Shown: one piece after another, positions 1-7,809 of the stretch | Numbering within the stretch: position 1 is the first letter of the stretch | Layout: each line of letters starts with the position of its first letter | Assembly (NCBI GenBank): GCA_030592835.1 | Contig: JAUVIJ010000009.1 | Span: 1 to 18,459 of the forward strand | Source: Candidatus Cloacimonadota bacterium | Lineage (GTDB): Bacteria > Cloacimonadota > Cloacimonadia > Cloacimonadales > TCS61 | DNA length: 18,459 nucleotides | Direction of reading: 5' to 3' | Program-made: the position numbers and the translations under genes | Notes under the pieces: model-generated | What the model saw: the letters and a program-made list of their open reading frames with translations, nothing else | The model's database searches: none | What the model was told of the DNA's origin: nothing

Positions 1-126
1 GAGAATATAGATAAGAACGATCAGTCCTTTTCTGGCGGTTTTCAATTCTACATCATATAAAGCAACATCATTCTCAGCACAAACCTGCCCTGCTAATTCT
101 TCAACTCTCTTTATTAAATTATCCAT
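1..126 (-). CDS. rimP: Ribosome maturation factor RimP (N-terminal part)
   Basis: This is the first 42 codons of a minus-strand gene that runs off the left edge. The readable start is MDNLIKRVEELAGQ, followed by VCAEND, VALYDVEL and a hydrophobic strand, which matches the start of the RimP N-terminal domain (an alpha helix, then the LYDVE-type strand). RimP assists maturation of the 30S ribosomal subunit in the cytoplasm and usually heads a rimP-nusA-infB operon; those partners would lie outside this window. The ATG at 126-124 is preceded by a GGATG-type ribosome binding site about 8 nt upstream. The gene is divergent from bamA. Identity rests on a short N-terminal stretch only, so confidence is moderate. 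Confidence 0.72.
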   Translation of the reverse strand, partial: MDNLIKRVEELAGQVCAENDVALYDVELKTARKGLIVLIYIL

Positions 127-214
127 AATATATCATCCATAATAACACTAAACCACTGAAAATCAGTGGTATCAAAAAAAAATCAAAAAAATGCTGACCT
201 AAAGTCAGCTCCAT
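119..214 (-). CDS. Possible 31-residue hydrophobic leader peptide ahead of rimP
   Basis: On the minus strand an ATG at 214-212 opens 31 codons ending in TAA at 121-119, inside the first codons of rimP in another frame. An AGGAAGG Shine-Dalgarno sequence lies at 229-223, 8 nt before the ATG. After a polar start (MELTLGQH) the rest is almost entirely hydrophobic (FFDFFLIPLIFSGLVLLW, then MIYYG), long enough for one membrane helix. The stop/start overlap would allow translational coupling to rimP. The Phe codons come from two T-runs that also form a terminator U-tract, so the hydrophobic composition may be a by-product of a regulatory leader. I do not recognise the peptide as a known family. Confidence 0.3.
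   Translation of the reverse strand: MELTLGQHFFDFFLIPLIFSGLVLLWMIYYG
152..170 (-). promoter_or_regulatory. Second hairpin in the rimP leader
   Basis: A perfect 8-bp stem (ACCACTGA at 152-159 with TCAGTGGT at 163-170) with a 3-nt AAA loop lies 26 nt upstream of the rimP start codon. It has no T-run on the minus-strand side, so it is not a terminator in the rimP direction by itself. It could form part of a leader structure together with the hairpin at 193-209. Confidence 0.35.
182..209 (-). terminator. Terminator-like hairpin in the rimP leader (possible attenuator)
   Basis: Read on the minus strand, GCTGAC and GTCAGC form a 6-bp stem (positions 209-204 with 198-193) around a TTTAG loop, followed at once by a T-run that continues past a short GA break. 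This has the form of an intrinsic terminator. No annotated minus-strand gene lies immediately upstream, so it would act inside the rimP leader or on transcription antisense to bamA. Confidence 0.4.
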
Positions 215-465
215 TTTTATGCCCTTCCTACAAACTCTGAATACCAAAAAAAAACTGGATGTCATTCTGTCAAGCAGTTATTTTATTATATTTCAAATTA
301 TTATGGCATTTTAGAGAATTTTTCTGAAGCATGATCCCGCTGGGAATTCCACCCATAAATCATGAAAATTGAGGATAAATATTAGTTGACTTATTTTGGA
401 TGGAATTATTTTCATTCCTAATTAGAGTGATTTATGATAGGTGTTTACAGGAAAATGGAGCTTCC

Positions 466-2706
466 ATGTCTAAATACGGGATTTTGTCGATCTTAATATT
501 GATTTTAATCATGAATGTTCAGGCAACAGACACTGAAATTGGCGGAATTGATCTGGTTCTTGAGATTAGAATATCGGGTAATATCAATATTGAAAAAAGC
601 CTTATTGAATCACTGATAGCCTTTGAGGTAGGAGATCTTCTTCAGGACGACAAAGTCTCCAAAACCATAAAAGATCTATACCAACTGGGAGTATTCAAAG
701 ATATCTTTATTGAAACCAAAAGATTGGATCAGGGTTTGATAGTCGATATAATGATTGATGAATTTTCTGTAATTCAGGATTTTTCCTTTTTCGGAAATGA
801 TAAGTTAAAAGACAAGAAACTGGAAGAAGTTATAACACTCCAGCAAGGTACATACTGGTCACCATTCCTGCAAACTAATATAGAAAAGAAGATCAAGAAT
901 GAATACAGACAGAAAGGATACCATCTGGCGGAAATAGTGTTCCAGGTCGAGGAAATCGCAGAAAAAAAAGTTGATCTGACCATTGTGATTGAAGAAGGCA
1001 GCAAGATTGTAATAAAAACAGTCCGGATCCATGGCAACAAGGAAGTTCCCGACAAAAAGTTATTAGGGAAAATGAAAACGAAGAAAGCAGGTCTTTTCCG
1101 TTCCGGTAAATTCGATAAAGAAAAATTTGATGAAGACCTGGTTAGAGTTGTAGAATATTATAATAAGAACGGGTATGTAGATGCCAGGATCATCTCCTGG
1201 GATAAGCAGATCGAAGACGACAGATTCGCTATTGATATTTATCTTTACGAAGGCAATTCCTACAAATTTGGGGATGTAATCGTCAGCGGTAACAAAAGAT
1301 TCACCAAAAAAGTAATTAAATCGAGATTTACCTTTAAAGACAACGAAACCTTTAATCTGGAGAAATTCAACCAGCAACTGGGAAATGTCGCTGCTTTGTA
1401 TTACGAGGATGGATTCATCTATTCCAGCTTTGATCATGAACTGGAAAAATATGGTGAATCGATCAATATCAGACTTCATATCACTGAAAATACCAGAGCT
1501 CGTATCAGGAAGATCTTTATCAAGGGAAACAGGAAAACGAAAGAGAAGGTGATCAGAAGACATCTGTCAATATCGCCCGGGGATTATTATCAGCAATCAA
1601 AATTAAAAAGAACACTTTCTAATATTTATAATATGGGTTTTTTCGAACCGGATCTCTATCCGGAACCTTCTAATCCAATAAACAGCAATGGCGACATAGA
1701 CATAACCCTGCATATGAATGACAGGGTTTCCGGATCTGCCAATGGTGGTGTAGCTTTGAACAGCCAGGAAGGTCTCGTGGGCCAACTGGCTATAACTCAC
1801 AACAATCTATTGGGTAACTCATGGCAGGCAGGAATAAAATGGGAATTTGGTGGGAAAACCCAGAATTTCAGCCTCAACTTTACAAATCCTTATTTTTTAA
1901 ACACTTCAACACTTGCTGGTTTCGATATCTATCATACAACCAAAGAGTGGGATACATACAAAGTCAGGACCAATGGAGGTTCCCTCCGGATTGGACATCC
2001 TCTTGGATTCCTGAACTATTCGAAACTTATTGGCGGCTATTCTCTCTATTCGAAAAAATACTCCATCCTGGAAGGTGAAGAGGATGAGGCTTCAGATAAT
2101 CTGATCGAACTTGATGAAAAAGGCTGGCAGTTTACCAGCGCGATTTTCTTTACTTTTTCCCGGGATAGCAGAGATAATATTTTCTTTCCCACAACCGGAT
2201 CACAGTTTACGATTTACAATGAACTAGCCGGAGGTCCGCTCCAGGGAGATTTTAGTTATTTCAAACAGATCGCCCAGATTAGCTGGTACACCAAAACCTT
2301 ATGGGAGTTGGCTTTAAAAACAAAATGGCGCTTTGGTTACGTAACCGGATATAATGGACAAGATGTTCCACCGGATGAACGATTCTACCTCGGAGGTACA
2401 GGAGCAGATGGTCTGCGGGGATTCCCAGACAGATCTGTTGGACCGGTGGATGGTGGCTTAAGAGAAATTATTTTCTCAGCTGAATATGGGGCACCATTAG
2501 CGGGAGATCAAGTTGTCGCTCTGTTATTCTTCGATGCCGGGGATAGTTATAACACTCTGAGGAATTTCAATTTCTGGAAAATGAAAAAAGGAACCGGTGT
2601 CGGAATCAGAATAAGAAGTCCTTTCGGTCTGATTGGTTTTGATTATGCCTACAACCTGGAAGACAGAACCTGGGAACCTCATTTTCAATTTGGAACTACC
2701 TTTTAA
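466..2706 (+). CDS. bamA: Outer membrane protein assembly factor BamA
   Basis: This is the central component of the machine that folds beta-barrel proteins into the outer membrane. The protein (746 residues from the chosen start) has a signal peptide, five successive POTRA modules spanning roughly residues 30-420 (each with a beta-alpha-alpha-beta-beta pattern and a G-N/G-x turn such as IHGNKEV, VSGNKRF and IKGNRKT), and a 16-strand-type barrel from about 423 to the end. The barrel carries the conserved loop-6 motif LRGF (Arg651) after a FYLGGTGADG lead-in, and the protein ends in phenylalanine as expected for a beta signal. An in-frame ATG at 400 would add 22 residues before the signal peptide. 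I chose 466 because GGAG at 457-460 precedes it and the hydrophobic signal starts there. A TATGAT box at 433-438 also fits this shorter form. Confidence 0.95.
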   Translation: MSKYGILSILILILIMNVQATDTEIGGIDLVLEIRISGNINIEKSLIESLIAFEVGDLLQDDKVSKTIKDLYQLGVFKDIFIETKRLDQGLIVDIMIDEFSVIQDFSFFGNDKLKDKKLEEVITLQQGTYWSPFLQTNIEKKIKNEYRQKGYHLAEIVFQVEEIAEKKVDLTIVIEEGSKIVIKTVRIHGNKEVPDKKLLGKMKTKKAGLFRSGKFDKEKFDEDLVRVVEYYNKNGYVDARIISWDKQIEDDRFAIDIYLYEGNSYKFGDVIVSGNKRFTKKVIKSRFTFKDNETFNLEKFNQQLGNVAALYYEDGFIYSSFDHELEKYGESINIRLHITENTRARIRKIFIKGNRKTKEKVIRRHLSISPGDYYQQSKLKRTLSNIYNMGFFEPDLYPEPSNPINSNGDIDITLHMNDRVSGSANGGVALNSQEGLVGQLAITHNNLLGNSWQAGIKWEFGGKTQNFSLNFTNPYFLNTSTLAGFDIYHTTKEWDTYKVRTNGGSLRIGHPLGFLNYSKLIGGYSLYSKKYSILEGEEDEASDNLIELDEKGWQFTSAIFFTFSRDSRDNIFFPTTGSQFTIYNELAGGPLQGDFSYFKQIAQISWYTKTLWELALKTKWRFGYVTGYNGQDVPPDERFYLGGTGADGLRGFPDRSVGPVDGGLREIIFSAEYGAPLAGDQVVALLFFDAGDSYNTLRNFNFWKMKKGTGVGIRIRSPFGLIGFDYAYNLEDRTWEPHFQFGTTF

Positions 2707-2774
2707 TATTGATAATAATCAGGATTAAATAATCCTTGACTCCCGATTAGTCCTTTTTTTTGGTGACAGCCTTT

Positions 2775-2852
<78 letters not shown>

Positions 2853-2916
2853 GATTTATCCAAAATATATTGACAGGTAAGTGAGCCAACAAAAACTCAC
2901 TGTTATTTTTAGAGAT

Positions 2917-2992
2917 GGGCGTTTAGCTCAGTTGGGAGAGCGCCTGCCTTACAAGCAGGTGGTCGGGGGTTCAAGTCCCTCAACGCCCACCA
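2917..2992 (+). tRNA. tRNA-Val (anticodon TAC)
   Basis: The acceptor GGGCGTT (2917-2923) pairs with AACGCCC (2982-2988), with discriminator A2989 and encoded CCA at 2990-2992. The anticodon stem CCTGC/GCAGG encloses CTTACAA, giving TAC. A TTGACA box at 2870-2875 lies upstream, as does a small GTGAG/CTCAC hairpin at 2881-2900. The first tRNA ends at 2852, so the two genes may be transcribed separately or processed from one RNA. Confidence 0.96.
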
Positions 2993-2998
2993 TTTATT

Positions 2999-3027
2999 AA
3001 AACCATCCTCATACGGGTGGTTTTTTT
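2999..3027 (+). terminator. Intrinsic terminator after the Pro-Val tRNA genes
   Basis: AAAACCATCC (2999-3008) pairs with GGGTGGTTTT (3015-3024) with one G-T wobble around a 6-nt loop, and the T-run extends to 3027. It separates the tRNA genes from the deacetylase operon. Confidence 0.85.
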
Positions 3028-3110
3028 GTATTCGGGAATGATGTAATTAACGATAGGAATAAATATCTTGACTGTGAGACCATTGGTTTTTTCAACTCTC
3101 TGATAGAGTT

Positions 3111-4292
3111 ATGAATAAAAGAAAATACAGGAGACTCAAAAAAAGAAGACCCCAGAATACCGGGAAGCATATTTATATATTCCTGGGTGCGATTCTGATA
3201 TTATTTCTAATCTATTTTATTTTTGCCAGTCATGTAAAACGATCACTTAATAATAAAATTCCAGGTAGTATAACTACCAAATTGAAACTGGAGCCCCAGG
3301 AAAATGTTCATTCGGGAATCCTGGCTGCCATCGAACTTCTCGGAGTACCGGAAAAAAAATTCCGGGTCAAGGAAGAAGACAATCTGATCACATTCAGGAT
3401 CGGGATCGATGAAGACACCATGGACCTGAATTTCGCCAACAGCATTATCTCCGGACAGGTTGAACTGAGTGGAGGAAAAATCTTATCCGGAAAGGAAAGT
3501 GTCACCGGACTGAATCATTATCTTCAGTATTCGGAATCACAAAATGAAAAGATCTATGAAGTAATACTTTACTACACGAATCATGCTAACAAATCCCCTC
3601 TTATCAAACTGGCTATCGTTCTTGATGATTTTGGCTATTTCAAAGGTGAATTACTGGAAGATTTCTGTAGCCTGGATCCTAATATTACGTTTGCGATCCT
3701 CCCCCATCTGGATCATTCCAGAACAGTAATGAATCTGGCGGATAGATCGGGACATGAGACCATTATTCATATGCCTATGGAACCTCTTAACTATCCTAAA
3801 ATCAACCCCGGTCCAAAAGCGATCTACGTTCACGATTCTCCCAATAATATCAAAAAAAGAGTTGAGGGTTATATTAAGAACCTTCCTCTATGTGTAGGGG
3901 CAAATAACCATATGGGTTCACTGGCAACTGCGGATAATGATGTTATGGAAGCTGTACTTTCAGTCTTAAAGAAAAATGGTCTTTACTTCGTCGACAGCAG
4001 AACTTCGCAATCCTCCATTGCTTATAAACTGGCACAGGATATGATGATCCCAACATTCGAAAACACAATGTATCTGGACACACCTAAAATCTCTGATGAA
4101 GTTCTGCAAATTAAAATTGACAGGCTAAAAAAACTTATCAAAACTAGAGATAAAATCTTGATCATTTCTCATTGTACAAGCAGAGAGCTTTATGTCTTTT
4201 TAACTGATTTCCTTGAGAGAATATCTGAATTAGACGTAGAATTAGTTCCGGTTTCAGAACTGTTTAAAAGTGATTTGCCGGATATTCTGTAA
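3111..4292 (+). CDS. Divergent polysaccharide deacetylase family protein, membrane anchored
   Basis: The 393-residue protein begins with a basic stretch (KRKYRRLKKRR), then one membrane helix at about residues 21-40, then a region without clear homology. From about residue 167 it has the domain of the 'divergent polysaccharide deacetylase' (YibQ/DUF610) family, a NodB-like fold. Visible family motifs are the LAIVLDDFG strand with Asp172/Asp173, FAILPH, the IIHMPMEP motif (His220), NNHMGS (His267), FVDSRTS (Asp295) and a C-terminal histidine in IISHCT. Known NodB enzymes are metal-dependent and remove acyl groups from sugar polymers; the substrate of this branch is not established. The anchor suggests a periplasmic catalytic domain. 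It is the first gene of the operon, following a terminator. A TTGACT box lies at 3068-3073 and the ribosome binding site is weak. Confidence 0.88.
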   Translation: MNKRKYRRLKKRRPQNTGKHIYIFLGAILILFLIYFIFASHVKRSLNNKIPGSITTKLKLEPQENVHSGILAAIELLGVPEKKFRVKEEDNLITFRIGIDEDTMDLNFANSIISGQVELSGGKILSGKESVTGLNHYLQYSESQNEKIYEVILYYTNHANKSPLIKLAIVLDDFGYFKGELLEDFCSLDPNITFAILPHLDHSRTVMNLADRSGHETIIHMPMEPLNYPKINPGPKAIYVHDSPNNIKKRVEGYIKNLPLCVGANNHMGSLATADNDVMEAVLSVLKKNGLYFVDSRTSQSSIAYKLAQDMMIPTFENTMYLDTPKISDEVLQIKIDRLKKLIKTRDKILIISHCTSRELYVFLTDFLERISELDVELVPVSELFKSDLPDIL

Positions 4293-4306
4293 GAGGATAG
4301 AGCCCA

Positions 4307-5596
4307 GTGTACACCAGTTCGGTAGAAAAATATATTCGTAGCAAATTCGCAGAACTTGATCTGCTCCGACCTTTCCGGACCAGGAAATACGAACCTGGTA
4401 CAATTCTGGAATACAAGCTTGATTCTACCTATTCACAAGAAAATCCAAAAATTAAAATCGAAATTGAGAAATTTATCGGGGGCGGCTTTGCTGGTCAAGT
4501 CTACAAAGTCAAGCTTCTGTCGTACTCTCCGCAAAAAATATTTTTTAATTTGAAAACTAATAATTATTATGCTCTTAAAATATTGATCCCACTCGGTGGT
4601 TTTGCACGTTTTTTCCGCAATATCCTTTACTGGATCGGATTCGGGGGATCTTTCCAACCTCAGGTAAATCCTTCAGCCGCCAAAACCGGTGCTATCTGGC
4701 AGAGATTTATCCGTAGGGCTGCCAGGATAACATTTGGAAATGAAAAAGCTGTTGCAGATATTTATGGGACCCTTGTAGATTCCCGTCTCGGTAGTTGTGG
4801 CGACCTGATAGAATGGGTAGAAGGCAGAACCTGGCAACTGGAAGTTGACGATCATATCAATCTGATCAAAGCCTGGAAAAGGAACGGACCTGATAAGATC
4901 GGCGAAAAATCAGTATTAGGATCGCAGGAGTACAGAGATAAATATCGATTCATGCATGATTTTGTGGATCTTCTCCATCTGATTGGAGCACCGGAATTTG
5001 CCCGACAGTATGAATGGTCTACAGCTAAAAGCCAGCCCAATTGTCTGAAAAGGATTGAAGATTCCGGTGATAATAATACCGGATTAACAGCAGTTGATTT
5101 TCGTGCAGGCCTGGTTCTTTTACCATTTCTTCCAATGAGCCCGGGTGATTTCAAATTGATACTGAAAGGATTCTTCCGAGGATCCCTGGTACAGTTCGAC
5201 CGCGGTAATTTAATTAAGCTTGAAGAATTTGTTAAAAAGCACGAAAAAGAGTTCAAGGATATTAAAGGTCTTCTGAAAGAACTGAAATATCACGAAAGTA
5301 TTTATCGAAATTCCCTGCCCGATCTAACCCATAACCATTTCAGGATCCTTTATAGTCGTAAACTTTGGCAAACAATACTGAAGAGTTCAATTGTATCCTG
5401 GAAGATAAGGGATAAGATAGATGAAAATTTCGCATCGAGTCTAAATAAGAGAAATTTTCTTACCTTAATCTGTTATTGGGTTTCCCTGATACCGATATTG
5501 GGAAATATACTGCTCGTTCTCGTTGGAAATTCCAGAAGAAGAAAACATTATATCTCAGCTCTGACCAGACCTCATTATCTCCAAAGATTACTGTAA
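4307..5596 (+). CDS. Divergent protein-kinase-fold protein with C-terminal membrane segment
   Basis: I do not recognise a named family. The 429-residue protein shows kinase-like landmarks: a glycine-rich loop at residues 58-65 (GGGFAGQV), a beta-3-like ALK with Lys91, a conserved-looking segment YGTLVDSRLGS...EWVEGRTW, and a catalytic-loop-like W237-STAK-S-Q243-P-N245 followed by V-D264-F-R, which may stand for the metal-binding DFG. The usual HxD aspartate is not visible in the loop. One or two hydrophobic helices near residues 380-410 followed by a basic tail suggest membrane attachment. The start is GTG, with GAGGA 9 nt upstream and 14 nt after the deacetylase stop. No internal Met is near enough to be an alternative. 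It is probably an envelope small-molecule, lipid or protein kinase, or a pseudokinase; the substrate is unknown. Confidence 0.6.
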   Translation: MYTSSVEKYIRSKFAELDLLRPFRTRKYEPGTILEYKLDSTYSQENPKIKIEIEKFIGGGFAGQVYKVKLLSYSPQKIFFNLKTNNYYALKILIPLGGFARFFRNILYWIGFGGSFQPQVNPSAAKTGAIWQRFIRRAARITFGNEKAVADIYGTLVDSRLGSCGDLIEWVEGRTWQLEVDDHINLIKAWKRNGPDKIGEKSVLGSQEYRDKYRFMHDFVDLLHLIGAPEFARQYEWSTAKSQPNCLKRIEDSGDNNTGLTAVDFRAGLVLLPFLPMSPGDFKLILKGFFRGSLVQFDRGNLIKLEEFVKKHEKEFKDIKGLLKELKYHESIYRNSLPDLTHNHFRILYSRKLWQTILKSSIVSWKIRDKIDENFASSLNKRNFLTLICYWVSLIPILGNILLVLVGNSRRRKHYISALTRPHYLQRLL

Positions 5597-5602
5597 GGGA
5601 TC

Positions 5603-6802
5603 ATGCTGGAAAGATTGTTAAACTGGTTCAGATCAGGTAGAATAACAGAATCCGGATTGAAATTAATGGTGATGAAACCGATCATTTATTTATTGAATTT
5701 ACCCTTTGCTCTTTTACCGACATCTTTACATAGGTCTCTTACTAATTGGCACTATTTCATGGAACGGCTAAGTTATTTTTTTATCCGACCAATACGCTTA
5801 TATTTTGATTCCAGGTTGAGAGAAGAATGGATGCTTTCCATGGTAGAAGATGGGAAAGAAAAGCAGATTCTGAATGAGGAGGAAGCACAGCAGATCAGGG
5901 ACCAAATCAAGGAACCTTATATCCAGAAATACCTGAAAAGCCTGGCAGTACATATCTGCACTCTACCTGTAACCCAGATTATTTCAGTAATGATCGCCAC
6001 AATCTATATCCTGACACATCCGGAACTGCCAAGGGCTCAAGCCTGGGGAATCGGACTGGGAATTATTGCTTTATTCCAGATAATTCCTATCTCACCTGGT
6101 TCTCTGGTAAGAGGACTCTATGTTGTTTACCTGGTGATCAGGGAAAAGGATTTCAAAAATTACAATATTGCTGTCTTTCTCGGTTTCTTCAAATATATCG
6201 GATACCTGGCCTTCCCCATCCAGATGACCTACCATTATCCGACCTTAGCCAGATTCATGGCCGGACATTGGGCAACGGAAGCCGTTCATATTATCCCTGT
6301 CTTCGGAGAGAAAGGAGCTTTACTGGAACACTGGGTGTTCGGTTTGTTCTATAACTGGCCTCTTACTTTAAAACGTCAATTCATTGAAAGAACTGATTTA
6401 CGAAAAAAAATGAAACCGGTATATTGGCATTTGCCTTTACTGGTTATTATTGCTACCGGTATTTTGTCCGGGTCTACTTACATTTTTCTGAATTATAATG
6501 GATTTGTTCCCGAGATCAGGCAGATTCTTGTAATGGGATCGGTAACTCCTCTTGTAATGGGAACTTTTGTCAATACAGCAAGTTGTGGAACTACTTTTTC
6601 CACCAGGATAAAATTATCAATACTATTTGCTATATCAATCGCTGTCACTACTTCCGGTTTGAATGTAATACTGGGATTCAGCGGAGATCTTCTGATAGAC
6701 GGTCTATGGAAGTTATTTATTTTTATCATTTTTTCTTTGATCGGTACGATCGGGATCGAGTTTTTTCTGGGTGAGCCGGAAACATATCGGGCAGGGAAAT
6801 GA
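5603..6802 (+). CDS. Polytopic membrane protein paired with the kinase-like gene
   Basis: I do not recognise this 399-residue protein. The N-terminal ~100 residues are amphipathic with one hydrophobic stretch near 27-40. Hydrophobic helices follow at about 113-137, 146-162, 170-182, 190-205, 275-295, 310-325, 340-360 and 370-385, so it is an inner-membrane protein with roughly seven to nine segments. Notable motifs are IIPISPGSLVRGLY in the membrane core, an ALLEHWVFGLFYNWPLTLKRQ loop and an NTASCGTTFSTRIK segment. The start codon is 6 nt after the kinase-like stop with AAGGG overlapping that stop, and its own stop overlaps holA by 4 nt, so all are co-translated. A partnership with the upstream kinase-like protein is inferred from this coupling. 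Function could be transport or lipid/glycan handling; nothing here decides it. Confidence 0.55.
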   Translation: MLERLLNWFRSGRITESGLKLMVMKPIIYLLNLPFALLPTSLHRSLTNWHYFMERLSYFFIRPIRLYFDSRLREEWMLSMVEDGKEKQILNEEEAQQIRDQIKEPYIQKYLKSLAVHICTLPVTQIISVMIATIYILTHPELPRAQAWGIGLGIIALFQIIPISPGSLVRGLYVVYLVIREKDFKNYNIAVFLGFFKYIGYLAFPIQMTYHYPTLARFMAGHWATEAVHIIPVFGEKGALLEHWVFGLFYNWPLTLKRQFIERTDLRKKMKPVYWHLPLLVIIATGILSGSTYIFLNYNGFVPEIRQILVMGSVTPLVMGTFVNTASCGTTFSTRIKLSILFAISIAVTTSGLNVILGFSGDLLIDGLWKLFIFIIFSLIGTIGIEFFLGEPETYRAGK

Positions 6803-7809
6803 AAAGTATAACTCCTTCTGAATTTCTGAAGACACTGGATCGACATAAGATCAATCCCTTATATTTTCTGGAAGGACCAGATCAATATTTTCAGGACAAG
6901 CTAATAAATTCAATTCAGAAAATAGCCGGTATAACCGGAACTTCTGAATTTGACCGGGTCGTTCTTTACGGCACTAGTACAAAGGTTGCCGAAATAATCG
7001 AACAACTTGAAATGATGCCTTTTATGGATTCATATCGTTTGATCATACTGAAAAATGCGGATCAATTGCTGCCTGTGGAATTGTTACAGCTCGAAGCTTA
7101 TCTCAGTGAGCCAGTTCCTACATCTATTTTCATTATTACTTCCCTGAAAAAAGAAAACAAGGGGAAATTCTTTGCGAAACTCAAAAAGCAGGCTATTGTC
7201 ATCGAGTGTAAACAACCTTACGGAGCAAAAAATATCATTTTCTGGCTGAATCAGGAATTGCAATCCAGAAAGATCACGATCGAACCTGAAGCGACGAACA
7301 TCTTTGCCAATAGTATTGATCCGGATTATCTGCTGGCTGCTAATGAATTGGAAAAATTGCTGATCTATATCAAAGATTCTACCCGGATTACAGCCAAAGA
7401 CGTGATGATGGTCGTAGGAAAATCCCGTACTAATAATATATTCAATCTTCAGAATGCATTGGGAGATAAAGATCTGAAAAAAGCGATGACCATCCTGGAG
7501 AACCTGATCGACAACAGGGAACCGGTTCTATTTATTGTAACAATGCTGACCAGATTTTTTGCCAGGATTTGGAAAGTCAGGGTCCTTATCGATCAGAAGA
7601 CCAATAAATCCGAGATCGTATCCAATCACTTGAAAGATGTTTTCCATTCTTTCCGTCATGATTACCTGAGGTATGCATTGAATTACGACCTGGAACAGAT
7701 CAGGATCATTTTTGATCTGCTTCTGGATATCGACACAGATCTTAAATCCATAGATGTAAAAGAGGAGATCCTGATCGAAAGATTGATCCTGAAGATTTGC
7801 AGGGTATAA
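6799..7809 (+). CDS. holA: DNA polymerase III subunit delta
   Basis: HolA is the clamp-loader subunit that binds and opens the sliding clamp. The 336-residue length is typical of the family. Domain I starts with NPLYFLEGPDQYFQDKLI, the P-loop-derived but ATPase-dead region (delta does not hydrolyse ATP), followed by MPFMDSYRLIIL-KNAD, a hallmark of delta. Domain II contains WLNQELQSRKITIEPEA. The C-terminal collar domain begins around NIFNLQNALGDKDLKKAM and continues through LIDNREPVLFIVTMLTRFFARIWK. The start overlaps the previous stop as ATGA, and the end overlaps era as TAATG. Confidence 0.93.
   Translation: MKSITPSEFLKTLDRHKINPLYFLEGPDQYFQDKLINSIQKIAGITGTSEFDRVVLYGTSTKVAEIIEQLEMMPFMDSYRLIILKNADQLLPVELLQLEAYLSEPVPTSIFIITSLKKENKGKFFAKLKKQAIVIECKQPYGAKNIIFWLNQELQSRKITIEPEATNIFANSIDPDYLLAANELEKLLIYIKDSTRITAKDVMMVVGKSRTNNIFNLQNALGDKDLKKAMTILENLIDNREPVLFIVTMLTRFFARIWKVRVLIDQKTNKSEIVSNHLKDVFHSFRHDYLRYALNYDLEQIRIIFDLLLDIDTDLKSIDVKEEILIERLILKICRV

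Larger units (their letters stand above)
127..465. other. Divergent intergenic region between rimP and bamA
   Basis: Apart from the rimP leader elements described separately, I see no long reading frame. A TTGACA box lies on the minus strand at 273-268 without a convincing -10 at normal spacing. On the plus strand there is a TTGACT box at 386-391 and a TATGAT box at 433-438. These two do not form a single ideal promoter, but either could contribute to bamA transcription. Confidence 0.4.

Noticed and set aside
170..214. Phe-rich leader peptide (HFFDFF) as a classic phenylalanine attenuator
   Set aside because: The Phe codons come from the U-tract after the hairpin rather than preceding it, and the downstream gene (rimP) is not involved in phenylalanine metabolism.
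400..465. Longer bamA start at ATG 400 adding 22 residues
   Set aside because: The extra residues precede a complete signal peptide, have no good ribosome binding site, and overlap candidate promoter elements. The ATG at 466 has GGAG and begins the signal.
2880..2910. Terminator between tRNA-Pro and tRNA-Val
   Set aside because: A 6-bp AGTGAG/CTCACT stem with a 10-nt loop and a T-containing tail is present, but it is weak and could equally be leader sequence of the second tRNA. It was not strong enough to annotate.
7797..7808. TTG start for era, four codons upstream
   Set aside because: The ATG at 7809 overlaps the holA stop, has AGGG just upstream and gives the usual Era length.
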